A stretch of 64,000 bases of DNA from Aequorivita antarctica (GTDB lineage: Bacteria; Bacteroidota; Bacteroidia; Flavobacteriales; Flavobacteriaceae), in the NCBI RefSeq assembly GCF_007997155.1, contig NZ_VORT01000001.1, positions 62,001 to 126,000 on the forward strand. Direction: 5' to 3'. The notes under the pieces are model-generated. The model was not told the origin of the DNA. It saw only the letters and a program-made list of their open reading frames with translations, and ran no database searches. A program made the translations under genes and the position numbers. The stretch's first letter is position 1; each line of letters begins with the position of its first letter. This document shows positions 17,681-26,241 of this stretch, piece by piece.

Positions 17681-20600
17681 TAGTTACCCACATTCCTTTG
17701 TTCCGTGCATAATACGAGTTATCATACATAGCTTCCACTTGCGTACCAGGCAAATAATAAGTTCCCAAATAGGAGGCATTCAGTTTCACCGTAAAGGTTT
17801 TCGTTTCATTTCTATCCAAATCGAAAAAGAAGTTCACTCTATCATCGCGAATGTCTGTATAACGTGCGTTTCCACTTGCGCCTCCACCTAATTCTGAGAA
17901 ACTCGTGTTTACAATTTCCCAACCGCTCGGGAAGATTTTTGAAAGCGCCACATTGTTTATCCAATCGCCCGAGGTATTGGTAACGCTCACTTTTGCAATA
18001 ATCTCGGTTCCCTGTCGCAATTTAGTGACATCAATTGCCTTGCCCGTGCCATCCAAATATTGCGATTTTATTGAGAGATTTCGCTGCTCTGCAAGTTCTT
18101 TCCCAAGTGGAAGTTTCCCTTGTTGCGAAAGTGTAACGTAAACAACATTCCCTTTTTTATTGGTCACCGAAACGGAATTATTTCCCATTACAAATGAAAG
18201 GTCTCGTTGCGCAATGGCTCGGTCGGTTTTCACCTCGATCGATTTTCCACCATTATTAAATGTTAGTTCCATTGCTTTTCCACCATTTTTGGCAACCATT
18301 TTCGCCATCGCCATTAAAGCATAAGATGTTTCTTGAGTGCTGTACCAATTTCCTGAAGACAAATCCTTCGCCACGGAAATTGCCAAATCACGTTGTTTTG
18401 AATCTCCCAATAAAACCAATGTTTCCAAAGCCATCGCTCTATTTCTGAAAGGAGAACCGTAGGTGTAATAATCGTATTTCTGAGAAACAAAATTGATATT
18501 AGCAGTTTTTGCAATCTGTTGTGCGACTTCTTTTTTTCCGGCCAATGCATAAGCAGCTGCCAAACGCCATTTGGCATCGTTACTCAATTCCTTGCTTTCG
18601 CGAAGGCGGTTCATCGCGGCCAGCTCTGGTTTTCCGGCCAACGCTAATGTGTAAAGCCTGTAAGCCTGCGTCAAACTTGAATTATAAACCTTATAACTAT
18701 TTCGCCATTGCCGCGCAGTGTTTTGTTGATATAGTAACCAATTGCTCATAAAACTGATTGGGAGCGCATAGCCTTTTTGCTTCGCCTCAAGCATAAAATG
18801 ACCGGCATAATTGGTCGCCCATTCATCAGCTTCGCGCTCTCCGGGCCAATATGCAAGTCCGCCATTTGCGGTTTGGAATCTTCCCAAACGTTCAATTCCC
18901 GCTTTTATATTTTTCTCAATCTTCTGTTTTTTATCGAAAGTAATATCGAAAACATCTGCCAAATACAACTGCGGAAATGCTGAAGAAGTTGTCTGCTCAA
19001 CGCATCCGTAGGGATAATGGATTAAATATTCCATTCGCTTTCCGAAATCCATCGGCGGCAAGGTTGAAAATTCAAGCATTGCTGCATTGCTTCCCGGTAC
19101 TCCAAAAGTTTCAAAATTGATAGTTTCAGACCCATTTTCGGAAATAGTGAATTGGGTAGATTTTTGTGAAATCGGGTTCGGGTTTTCCACGTCAATTTCA
19201 ACTTTATAACTTGCTTTTTCGCCATTGCCCGAGGCCGTTACTTCAATAGTTTGGAATTCCTTAGTTGGCAAAACTTCAAATTCGAAATTCACAATCTGCT
19301 CGCCCGGCTCATTGAATGTAACGGTTTTTGATGAGCCATTTTTTGGTTTTAATGCATCGCCGGTTTTCACAGTAATCGTGGCGGATTTCACTTTATTTTC
19401 CATTGCGAAAACGGTGATGGGAAGCGTAACAGTTTCGCCCGGCGATAATTTCCGTGGAAGCGAAGCCAGCACCATCAATGGCGTACGGACGGGAGTAGCT
19501 TTATCAACACTACCGTAAGCACTATTGGTTTTATCACCCGCAATCACCATCGTGCGAACAGAACCTACATAATTTGGCATCATAATATTATGAGTTGCGG
19601 TTTTTCCAGCTGCGAGTTCGAAAGGTCCGAGATATTTTACAACGGGTTTAAAGCGATCTGCTTTTCTATTTTTCGCTCCCAAAGCGGCATCGCCACCACC
19701 AATTGCGTAAATATTATCGACACTTCCGGAATAGGCCCCAATCACATAATCGAACATATCAAACGTTTTTACTCCTAAAGCCTCACGGCTGTAAAAACCT
19801 TCGTGAATATCGGGTGTTGCAAATCTTGTTAAATCCAGCAGTCCTTCATCAACAACTGCCAAGGTATAGGTCATTGCTTTTCCTTTTTCTTCGGAAACTT
19901 TTACAGTGAATTGTTTTTCTGGTTTTAATACTTCCGGCATCGTGATTTTTGGATGAAGTACCGTTGAAGGATCTTCCACGGAAAGTGGAATAACACCGTA
20001 AAGCCGAATTGGCAAATCGTTTTTCGTTTGGCTATGCGGCTGAAGCAGTGAAATATTCACATAAATATTCGGCGCCATTTCCTTTGTGATTTTTATTGCG
20101 GCTTTGGTTTCCCCTTTTTTGGTTTCAATCCAATGCGTTGCCAAAACCTCGGTGCCGTTTTCAACGCTAATTAGCGCGTGACCGTCGCTTCCCGAAGGAA
20201 AAGTTATAAACGCTTCTTCGCCAACATTATATTTTTCTTTATCGGCTGAAAAAACCAACATTTTTGCGCTTTCCGCATCGCCGTCACTTGGGCGTTGCGA
20301 CCAATTTCTGTAGAAATAAGTGATACGTCCAGTTGCGTGGCCGGATTGTTTATCGATTACGCGAATTAAATAGCGTCCGCCTTCCTCTTCGGGAATATTT
20401 ACCGTGAATTTTCCCTTTCCGTTACCATCGGTTTTTACGGTGAAATCTTTTACAGGACGGTGGACGGTTGAATTTTCATAGGTTGAAAGATTATCCGAAC
20501 CGCGATTCCACCACCAACGCCATTCAATTTTAAAAACTTTTACTTCCAGCTCGCGATTGGCGGCAGCTTTGCCTTGGGCATCTACGGAAACTACATCAAA

Positions 20601-23261
20601 CGTTGTGTTTTCATCCGTGAAGTAAGAACCGTAACGACCCGCTTCGGGAGATTTTAAACCGACAAAATGTGAAAACGGCGCCAAGTCCTTTGAAAAAATA
20701 TCCATAGAAAAATCACCACCGCCTTCGTACACTTTCGTCAAAAATGTAGCTTTTAACATTCCGGGCGCATTCTTTCCAACTTCTAGATTTTGGCTAAAAG
20801 CAGTGCTCCCTTCAGAAGAAAGTTGCGTGTCCAAAACAGGTATTTCCACTTCTGAAAAAGTTCGGATAGGATCTATGAAATTATACTTTGGAAATTTCGG
20901 AAAAGCAGAGTTGCTCGCGCGAAGTGTGGCGGTCATATCAATTTTTAAACTCCGCGCAGGCGATCCGTGGAGCCACATTGCGCTCGCTGTTCCTTTTACT
21001 GGTTTTGTTGCGTCTAAGATTTCATCCTCAAAATCGAGCTTGATTTTTAATCGGTTTGGTTTAATAGTTGCAACTTTTAAAGTGTGGCTGAACTGTGCGC
21101 CACCCACGGTTATTGTGGCGTTCCAATTGCCCGTTGGCGCAGAAGCGTCAGTTGCGATTGGGAAATAATAAAATCCATTTTCCGTAGAAGTATTTTTAGA
21201 GGAGGAAGAAACCGTTCTTTGAACTAATTTCCCCCGCGCATCAGTCACAGAAAGCGTTATTGGATGATTCTTTGGTAGCCGATTTGCGTTATCGTTCAGA
21301 ACAAAAGTAAGGTGAATACTGTCGCCAGGACGGTAAACGCCACGCTCGGTATAGGAGTAACCTTTCAAACCTTTTTGAAGTTCTTTCCCAGAAATGTCGA
21401 AATTACTCATGGAAAGGGCATTCCCGTCTTCCAGTTTTACATAGGCAAAATTATTTCCTTTTTGGGCTACTGCAAAAGCAGCATTTTTGCTACCATCGTA
21501 TATGGTCATTCCATCGCTTTCGGTGGTTACGGTTTCAATAAGTTGTTGTTGATAATTGAAAAGTTTCACTTTTACTCCACCTTCAGGTTTCGCTGAGATA
21601 AGGTTTGTAGCAAAAAAATGATAGGAACGGTTATTGCCTTTTTTCACAATCAAGCCCAAATCTGAGCCCAAAATATTTGCGGTAACTACTCGGTCTTCGT
21701 TGTAATATGCAGGATGACAGGGATTGTCCTGTTGCTCCCAGTTGTAAGTGTAATTTCTCCAACGGTAAATTTCATTGTCCCAATAGCGCTCTTCGCGGAT
21801 TTCTTCATCTTCGGAGGAATCGTTGGTGTAATAAGGGTCTTCTTCGTAATAATCATTATAGTATTCGTCTTCATTTTCTTCAGAATTTTCTTCTTGGGAA
21901 GCAGTTTCAGCACAATCATAGGTGATATAATCTTTTTTGAAACTGAATTCTAATTGATAAATGGCGCCGGGATCTGCTTTAAAATATTCCGAAAGGTTGA
22001 TGGCGTATGCTTTCCAGCTTCCATTATTTCCTAAATCGTCGTTTTTAAGATCAATCGTTTTTTTGGCAATTCTTCGTCCAACTCGTTTAATATCGTATGT
22101 GTTGTTGTCATTCAAATTATAACTTTGAAGAAATTGAAGGACGTTGTTTTCATAAATTTTAATGACGCGAACATCTACTTTTGCAAGGTTCACAGCTTCA
22201 AAGTAAACTGGCGTTGAAGCGGAATTTGGAAGAATTACACCTTTTGAAATCATCCGTACGGCTGGTTTTAGTTGTTCAAAGGAAACCAATTCTGAAAACT
22301 CCTTCTTCAAACCAAAGCCTTCGGTGTTTTTGATACCCGTGAAAACGGTGACTTTTACATCGCCCACCACGCGGTTTGGCGGATAGACGTTAAGTACATT
22401 TCCGTTGACTTCGTAACGCAAATCCTGTGTATTCTCGATAGTCACCAAACCAGCAAAATCCTGATTTTCTAGTAACGGATCGGAAAAGTTTATGCTCAAA
22501 AGTGCGGCAGGTGCCAACGTGCTGCTAATGTCAACTATTGTAAAATTATTTTGCCCAGGAATTGCGAAAGTATTTTCGCCTTTATTTTCCGCACCAATGG
22601 GTTTTTCTTCCCATTTAATAAGAATTTCGGAATCTTCTATTTTTCGACTTATGCTGTCAATTGTAAAGTTGAAGTAGCGCGCATCTGTAGCTTCGGAAGG
22701 CCATTTCAATTTTAGATTTTTGCCATCTTGGGAAGCAGAAACCAATTGCTTCGCTTTTTCCAAAGAAATAACATCGGAGGCTTCAACAGACGCTTCAACA
22801 TATTGCCACTGCTTGCTGTAGCTTTGAAGTTTTCCTAAATCAACTTTGAAATTGGGCGTAATGGTGTGAAAGCTGAAGGTGTAGGTTTTGAATTCTTTTG
22901 AAATATCTTCGTAAAATTTATCAAGCTTCACCGTAACTGTGTATTCTGTGTCCGGTTTTAAATATTCCGAAGGTTGAAAAATCAACGTTTTCCCGTTTTC
23001 AACAAGCAATTTGCCTTCAGTTTTTGGTGAAATTTTTAAATATTCATCGGATGAAAGTTCCTGTGTTAGCTCAAATTGCTGTAAAGGCTTTGCAAGTTCA
23101 ATTCGAATATCCGTTGTGATGGATTGGTTTCCATAAGTATTATAAGATATGTATTCCTTGAATTTGAAAAGATTATCGGTTTCGGAATGTTTGTCCTTGT
23201 CTTTGCAGGAAAATACGAACAGCAATAAAACAATAGATAGGAACTTGAGTGAGGTTTTCAT
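17670..23261 (-). CDS. Bacterial alpha-2-macroglobulin lipoprotein (YfhM-like)
   Basis: At 1863 residues this is the largest protein in the window. It has a lipoprotein signal (lipobox FSC, Cys19), a series of macroglobulin-like beta domains, the central MG/bait region, and an alpha/alpha thioester domain with an intact thioester motif: C1420-V-E-Q in YGCVEQTTS. A C-terminal receptor-binding-like beta domain follows. Such proteins trap proteases in the periplasm through the reactive thioester. The gene overlaps pbpC by 11 bases and precedes it in one transcript, matching the known yfhM-pbpC pairing. An odd feature is a highly acidic, tyrosine-rich insertion at about residues 450-500. A near-consensus -7 element (TCTATTTG) lies at 23299-23292. 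Confidence 0.95.
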   Translation of the reverse strand: MKTSLKFLSIVLLLFVFSCKDKDKHSETDNLFKFKEYISYNTYGNQSITTDIRIELAKPLQQFELTQELSSDEYLKISPKTEGKLLVENGKTLIFQPSEYLKPDTEYTVTVKLDKFYEDISKEFKTYTFSFHTITPNFKVDLGKLQSYSKQWQYVEASVEASDVISLEKAKQLVSASQDGKNLKLKWPSEATDARYFNFTIDSISRKIEDSEILIKWEEKPIGAENKGENTFAIPGQNNFTIVDISSTLAPAALLSINFSDPLLENQDFAGLVTIENTQDLRYEVNGNVLNVYPPNRVVGDVKVTVFTGIKNTEGFGLKKEFSELVSFEQLKPAVRMISKGVILPNSASTPVYFEAVNLAKVDVRVIKIYENNVLQFLQSYNLNDNNTYDIKRVGRRIAKKTIDLKNDDLGNNGSWKAYAINLSEYFKADPGAIYQLEFSFKKDYITYDCAETASQEENSEENEDEYYNDYYEEDPYYTNDSSEDEEIREERYWDNEIYRWRNYTYNWEQQDNPCHPAYYNEDRVVTANILGSDLGLIVKKGNNRSYHFFATNLISAKPEGGVKVKLFNYQQQLIETVTTESDGMTIYDGSKNAAFAVAQKGNNFAYVKLEDGNALSMSNFDISGKELQKGLKGYSYTERGVYRPGDSIHLTFVLNDNANRLPKNHPITLSVTDARGKLVQRTVSSSSKNTSTENGFYYFPIATDASAPTGNWNATITVGGAQFSHTLKVATIKPNRLKIKLDFEDEILDATKPVKGTASAMWLHGSPARSLKIDMTATLRASNSAFPKFPKYNFIDPIRTFSEVEIPVLDTQLSSEGSTAFSQNLEVGKNAPGMLKATFLTKVYEGGGDFSMDIFSKDLAPFSHFVGLKSPEAGRYGSYFTDENTTFDVVSVDAQGKAAANRELEVKVFKIEWRWWWNRGSDNLSTYENSTVHRPVKDFTVKTDGNGKGKFTVNIPEEEGGRYLIRVIDKQSGHATGRITYFYRNWSQRPSDGDAESAKMLVFSADKEKYNVGEEAFITFPSGSDGHALISVENGTEVLATHWIETKKGETKAAIKITKEMAPNIYVNISLLQPHSQTKNDLPIRLYGVIPLSVEDPSTVLHPKITMPEVLKPEKQFTVKVSEEKGKAMTYTLAVVDEGLLDLTRFATPDIHEGFYSREALGVKTFDMFDYVIGAYSGSVDNIYAIGGGDAALGAKNRKADRFKPVVKYLGPFELAAGKTATHNIMMPNYVGSVRTMVIAGDKTNSAYGSVDKATPVRTPLMVLASLPRKLSPGETVTLPITVFAMENKVKSATITVKTGDALKPKNGSSKTVTFNEPGEQIVNFEFEVLPTKEFQTIEVTASGNGEKASYKVEIDVENPNPISQKSTQFTISENGSETINFETFGVPGSNAAMLEFSTLPPMDFGKRMEYLIHYPYGCVEQTTSSAFPQLYLADVFDITFDKKQKIEKNIKAGIERLGRFQTANGGLAYWPGEREADEWATNYAGHFMLEAKQKGYALPISFMSNWLLYQQNTARQWRNSYKVYNSSLTQAYRLYTLALAGKPELAAMNRLRESKELSNDAKWRLAAAYALAGKKEVAQQIAKTANINFVSQKYDYYTYGSPFRNRAMALETLVLLGDSKQRDLAISVAKDLSSGNWYSTQETSYALMAMAKMVAKNGGKAMELTFNNGGKSIEVKTDRAIAQRDLSFVMGNNSVSVTNKKGNVVYVTLSQQGKLPLGKELAEQRNLSIKSQYLDGTGKAIDVTKLRQGTEIIAKVSVTNTSGDWINNVALSKIFPSGWEIVNTSFSELGGGASGNARYTDIRDDRVNFFFDLDRNETKTFTVKLNASYLGTYYLPGTQVEAMYDNSYYARNKGMWVTIEQ

Positions 23262-23461
23262 AGATAATGGTTAGAGTATTTAAAATTAAGGCAAATAGAT
23301 TGGCCTACAAAGCAAAACACAATTCGTTTTGTTTGAAAAAACTGTTTAAGTAGTTTTATGGATGGGGAGGTATAAATTGGAACGTTGAACTTTTTAAAAA
23401 TCGTATTTGAGATTTTAACATTTGGGAGATAATTAACAGATTTCCAAGAGATTATGTTCCA

Positions 23462-23764
23462 TCAACGTGTAAACTCATATTCCCGCTCTACTTTACAAAT
23501 CCTCACTTTATAATAGGAATACCATTGTTCCCGTCCTTTTTTCTGTGCAAACAAGTGGTCTAGGTTTGCCTTCCAGCTTTTTATACTTTCAAGATTTTGC
23601 CAGTAACTTACCGTTATGCCAATTTCATTACGGGCACTTTCAATCCCTAAAAATCCGGATTGTTGTTTTGCAAGTGTTTCCATCAATTCGGCCATTTCAG
23701 AATAGCCTTCAATGTTTTCACTTTGGATGGATGTAAAAATTACTGCGTAATAGGGTTGTTCCAT
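23462..23764 (-). CDS. Antibiotic biosynthesis monooxygenase (ABM) domain protein
   Basis: A 100-residue protein with the ABM dimeric ferredoxin-like fold: a first strand YAVIFTSIQS, a helix through YSEMAELMETLAKQ, the turn GFLGIESARNEIGITVSYW and the helix LESIKSWKANLDHL. Most single-domain ABM proteins are of unknown substrate; some are heme-degrading or quinone-forming monooxygenases. Its start directly abuts the stop codon of the beta-aspartyl peptidase gene, so the two share a transcript. No catalytic residue can be assigned. Confidence 0.85.
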   Translation of the reverse strand: MEQPYYAVIFTSIQSENIEGYSEMAELMETLAKQQSGFLGIESARNEIGITVSYWQNLESIKSWKANLDHLFAQKKGREQWYSYYKVRICKVEREYEFTR

Positions 23765-24829
23765 TTATTTTTCTTTATAAATTTTAAGAACCAATTCTCC
23801 TTCGGAATTCATCGAAGCGCGATACATTCCAGCAGTGTTGAATTCCATAGCCACATTTCCATCTTTATCAATTGCTACAATACCGCCATCACCACCAAGC
23901 GCCGGAACTTTTTTCTGAATGACTTCCTTTGCAGCTTCTTGTAGCGTCATTCCTTTATATTCCATCAAGGCAGAAATATCATAAGCAACCACAGCTCGAA
24001 TGAAATACTCACCCCAACCTGTTGAAGAAACAGCGCAAGTAGCATTATTGGCGTAAGAGCCCGCTCCAATAATTGGTGCATCACCAATACGATTCCAGCG
24101 TTTGTTTGTCATTCCGCCAGTTGAGGTTCCGGCAGCGAGATTTCCGTGCTTATCCAAGGCTGCACAACCCACCGTGCCAAATTTTGAGTTCTTGATAAAT
24201 GGATCTTCAAAAGAAACCTTCTTTTCATTTTGGACTTTCTCTTTCGCTAAAACTTTTTGTAAAGACTCGTACCTATTTTTGGTGTAGAAATAAGAGGTAT
24301 CCATAATTTTATAACCCAAATCTTGTGCAAATTCTTCTGCCCCAACGCCGTAAAGCATCACGTGTTCGCTCTTCTGCATTACGTCTCTGGCTAAGTCGAT
24401 TGGATTTTTAATATGCTTCACCCCAGCTACTGCGCCAGCATTCAAAGTCGCGCCATCCATTATTGAAGCATCCAACTCGTTAGAGCCTTCGTGTGTAAAT
24501 ACTGCGCCCTTTCCTGCATTGAAAAGCGGGGAATCTTCCATTACATTAATAGTATGTGTTACAGCATCTAATGATGTACCGCCATTTTTCAAAATTTCAT
24601 ATCCCGCGGAAATGGCTTCTTTCAGTTTCTCTCTATAAGCAGACTCAAGCGAATCACTCATATTTTCTTTCAGTATAGTTCCAGCGCCGCCGTGAATGAC
24701 AATTCCGAAGTTTTCTTCCTTTTTATTTGCTTTTTCAGAAGATTTTATGGGTTCTGAAGTAGGTTTCTCTTCGTTTTTACATCCAAAAAGTAGGAAAATA
24801 GCAATAAAATATGTTAAAATTTTACTCAT
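23765..24829 (-). CDS. Isoaspartyl peptidase/L-asparaginase, Ntn-hydrolase, lipoprotein
   Basis: I start at the ATG at 24829, giving a lipoprotein signal with lipobox LFGC (Cys17); the frame is open for 21 more codons that do not look like a signal. The 354-residue protein is a plant-type asparaginase: the N-terminal GIVIHGGAG strand, GGTSLDAV, and the self-cleavage site before T219 in FGTVGCAAL, which becomes the N-terminal nucleophile, followed by GTSTGG and the substrate loop RIGDAPIIGAG. It hydrolyses isoaspartyl dipeptides and asparagine. Membrane anchoring suggests use of peptides in the periplasm. It is co-transcribed with the ABM gene. Confidence 0.94.
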   Translation of the reverse strand: MSKILTYFIAIFLLFGCKNEEKPTSEPIKSSEKANKKEENFGIVIHGGAGTILKENMSDSLESAYREKLKEAISAGYEILKNGGTSLDAVTHTINVMEDSPLFNAGKGAVFTHEGSNELDASIMDGATLNAGAVAGVKHIKNPIDLARDVMQKSEHVMLYGVGAEEFAQDLGYKIMDTSYFYTKNRYESLQKVLAKEKVQNEKKVSFEDPFIKNSKFGTVGCAALDKHGNLAAGTSTGGMTNKRWNRIGDAPIIGAGSYANNATCAVSSTGWGEYFIRAVVAYDISALMEYKGMTLQEAAKEVIQKKVPALGGDGGIVAIDKDGNVAMEFNTAGMYRASMNSEGELVLKIYKEK

Positions 24830-24922
24830 AAATATATCTTTTAATTCATCACAATATACTTGAAAAATATAATGTTCACAGTGCTTAAGCATAATTTTAA
24901 GCAGTCCTCAATATTTAAATAA

Positions 24923-24940
24923 TTGTCGTTTATCCGACAA
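24923..24940. repeat. Short inverted repeat in divergent intergenic region
   Basis: TTGTCG and CGACAA flank a 6-base spacer between the divergent peptidase and CAP genes, upstream of both promoters. It could be a binding site for a regulator of one or both genes; no T run follows it on either strand, so it is not an intrinsic terminator. Confidence 0.45.
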
Positions 24941-24987
24941 AGTGTAACATTATTTCGATTAAAAGCATTTTAGCTTAATTTTTTTTA

Positions 24988-24995
24988 TATATTTG
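24988..24995 (+). promoter_or_regulatory. -7 element for the CAP lipoprotein gene
   Basis: TATATTTG matches the Bacteroidota -7 consensus TAnnTTTG, 38 bases before the ATG at 25034. No clear -33 TTG is seen at the expected distance. The predicted leader contains a 7-bp hairpin (AACATCA / TGATGTT, 25000-25024). Confidence 0.6.
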
Positions 24996-25033
24996 AACCA
25001 ACATCATGCCCCAAATTTGATGTTACCCAAATT

Positions 25034-25543
25034 ATGCACCTACTAAAAAGCAACCTACTTGCAATGGCATTGCTATGCCTAGTGATTACCTCTTGTTCAA
25101 AAGAGGATTCTGTCGAAGTTGAAGCTTCTAAATATGATATTAATTTAGCGCTGGCTCAAAAAAATGACAGTCAAATGTCATCTGAAATTTTAAGTTTGGT
25201 AAATGACCATCGTTCATCGCTGGGTCTTTCTGCGCTTATAATTGACAATCAATACGCCTCGGCTTTCGCTGTAGACCACACCGAATATATGATTGATAAA
25301 GAGCAGATAAATCACGACAATTTTGGATATCGTTCCGAAGGAATTAAATACCATGACGGCGCTGAAGTAGTTGGCGAAAACGTAGCCTATGGGTACGAAA
25401 CTGCTGAAACTGTAGTAAACGCGTGGCTAAATAGCCCTGGCCATAAAGCCATCATTGAGGGCAACTTCACCCACACCGGCTTTGGTGTAATGAAGAGCGC
25501 TAAAGGCCGAAGCTACTACACCCAACTCTTTTATAGAAAGTAA
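25034..25543 (+). CDS. CAP (SCP/PR-1) domain lipoprotein
   Basis: The 169-residue protein has a lipoprotein signal with lipobox ITSC (Cys21) followed by a single CAP domain. The conserved features are the NDHRSSLGL helix, the His in DHTEYM, the GENVAYG motif and the C-terminal WLNSPGHKAIIEG with HTGFGV and YYTQLF. Bacterial CAP proteins are extracytoplasmic; their activity is unsettled, with proposals from lipid binding to proteolysis. It stands alone, with its own promoter, and no terminator is apparent before the dioxygenase gene 64 bases downstream. Confidence 0.93.
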   Translation: MHLLKSNLLAMALLCLVITSCSKEDSVEVEASKYDINLALAQKNDSQMSSEILSLVNDHRSSLGLSALIIDNQYASAFAVDHTEYMIDKEQINHDNFGYRSEGIKYHDGAEVVGENVAYGYETAETVVNAWLNSPGHKAIIEGNFTHTGFGVMKSAKGRSYYTQLFYRK

Positions 25544-25566
25544 CCTCACTTCCCTTTTCTATTAGA

Positions 25567-25611
25567 CCATTTTGCCGTATTTTTACGTAACTGTTAAAAA
25601 TACGGCAATGG
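25567..25611 (+). promoter_or_regulatory. Hairpin covering the start codon of the 3-hydroxyanthranilate dioxygenase gene
   Basis: A perfect 14-bp inverted repeat (TTGCCGTATTTTTA at 25572-25585 and its complement at 25595-25608, 9-base loop) ends on the A of the ATG at 25608. Allowing a 2-base bulge, CCAT at 25567-25570 pairs with ATGG at 25608-25611, enclosing the whole start codon. No T run follows, so it is not a usual terminator. The left arm also includes TATTTTTA, one base off the -7 consensus. It may be an operator at the DNA level or a translational block at the RNA level. Confidence 0.7.
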
Positions 25612-26144
25612 CTATTAAAAAACCTTTCAACCTTAACAAGTGGATAAAAGAAAACCGCGATCTGCTAAAACCACCTGTAGGCAACAAAAATTTATACGTT
25701 GAATCTGACGATTATATTGTAATGATAGTGGCTGGCCCCAACGCCCGAAAGGATTATCATTACAACGAAACGGAGGAGCTTTTCTACCAACTTGAAGGAA
25801 ATATTCAAGTGGCTATTCAAGAAAATGGTGAAAAAAAAGTAATGGAACTCGGTCCTGGCGATATGTACCTTCATCCCGCAAAAGTGCCACATTCTCCAGG
25901 TAGAAGCGATGGTTCCATAGGTTTAGTTATTGAAAGAAAACGCACTGACCTTGATGGAAAAGATGGTCTGCTTTGGTTTTGTGATAATTGCAATCACAAA
26001 TTATACGATGTTTATTTTCCTCTAAGCAATATTGAAACCGATTTCCTAAAACACTTTAAACAATTCTACGGAAGTAAGGAGCTGCGAACTTGTGACAAAT
26101 GTGGAACGGTGATGGAAACCGACCCACGTTTCACAAAAGATTAA
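25608..26144 (+). CDS. nbaC: 3-hydroxyanthranilate 3,4-dioxygenase
   Basis: Starting at the ATG at 25608, the 178-residue cupin matches the bacterial enzyme residue by residue: iron ligands H51, E57 and H95, substrate-binding R47 and R99, and a C-terminal rubredoxin-like site with C125xxC128 and C162xxC165. These numbers coincide with those I recall for the structurally studied Cupriavidus enzyme. It opens the ring of 3-hydroxyanthranilate to aminocarboxymuconate semialdehyde, a step in tryptophan breakdown and in NAD synthesis by the kynurenine route. The in-frame upstream extension to 25572 lies in a hairpin and is unlikely to be coding. No other kynurenine gene is recognised in the window. 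The start codon is covered by a strong inverted repeat. Confidence 0.96.
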   Translation: MAIKKPFNLNKWIKENRDLLKPPVGNKNLYVESDDYIVMIVAGPNARKDYHYNETEELFYQLEGNIQVAIQENGEKKVMELGPGDMYLHPAKVPHSPGRSDGSIGLVIERKRTDLDGKDGLLWFCDNCNHKLYDVYFPLSNIETDFLKHFKQFYGSKELRTCDKCGTVMETDPRFTKD

Positions 26145-26198
26145 CAGCGTATTTCCCAAACAGATACCGTTTCGTTTTACTTTCTTCAGCGCATTGTG

Positions 26199-26206
26199 TA
26201 CCTTTG
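26199..26206 (+). promoter_or_regulatory. -7 element for the aldehyde dehydrogenase gene
   Basis: TACCTTTG fits TAnnTTTG exactly and lies 35 bases before the ATG at 26242. No -33 TTG is seen at 17-23 bases upstream. Its presence argues against the longer reading frame starting at 26194. Confidence 0.65.
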
Positions 26207-26241
26207 CGCTTTATAAATTTTCGAATAAAAATCATAAATAT

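Noticed and set aside
21686-21953. Minus- and plus-strand frames over the acidic part of the macroglobulin gene
   Set aside because: Explained by biased codon content of the real gene; no conserved features.
25572-25607. Upstream extension of the dioxygenase gene
   Set aside because: Alignment of catalytic residues (R47, H51, E57, H95) with the known enzyme fixes the start at 25608; the extension is an inverted repeat.
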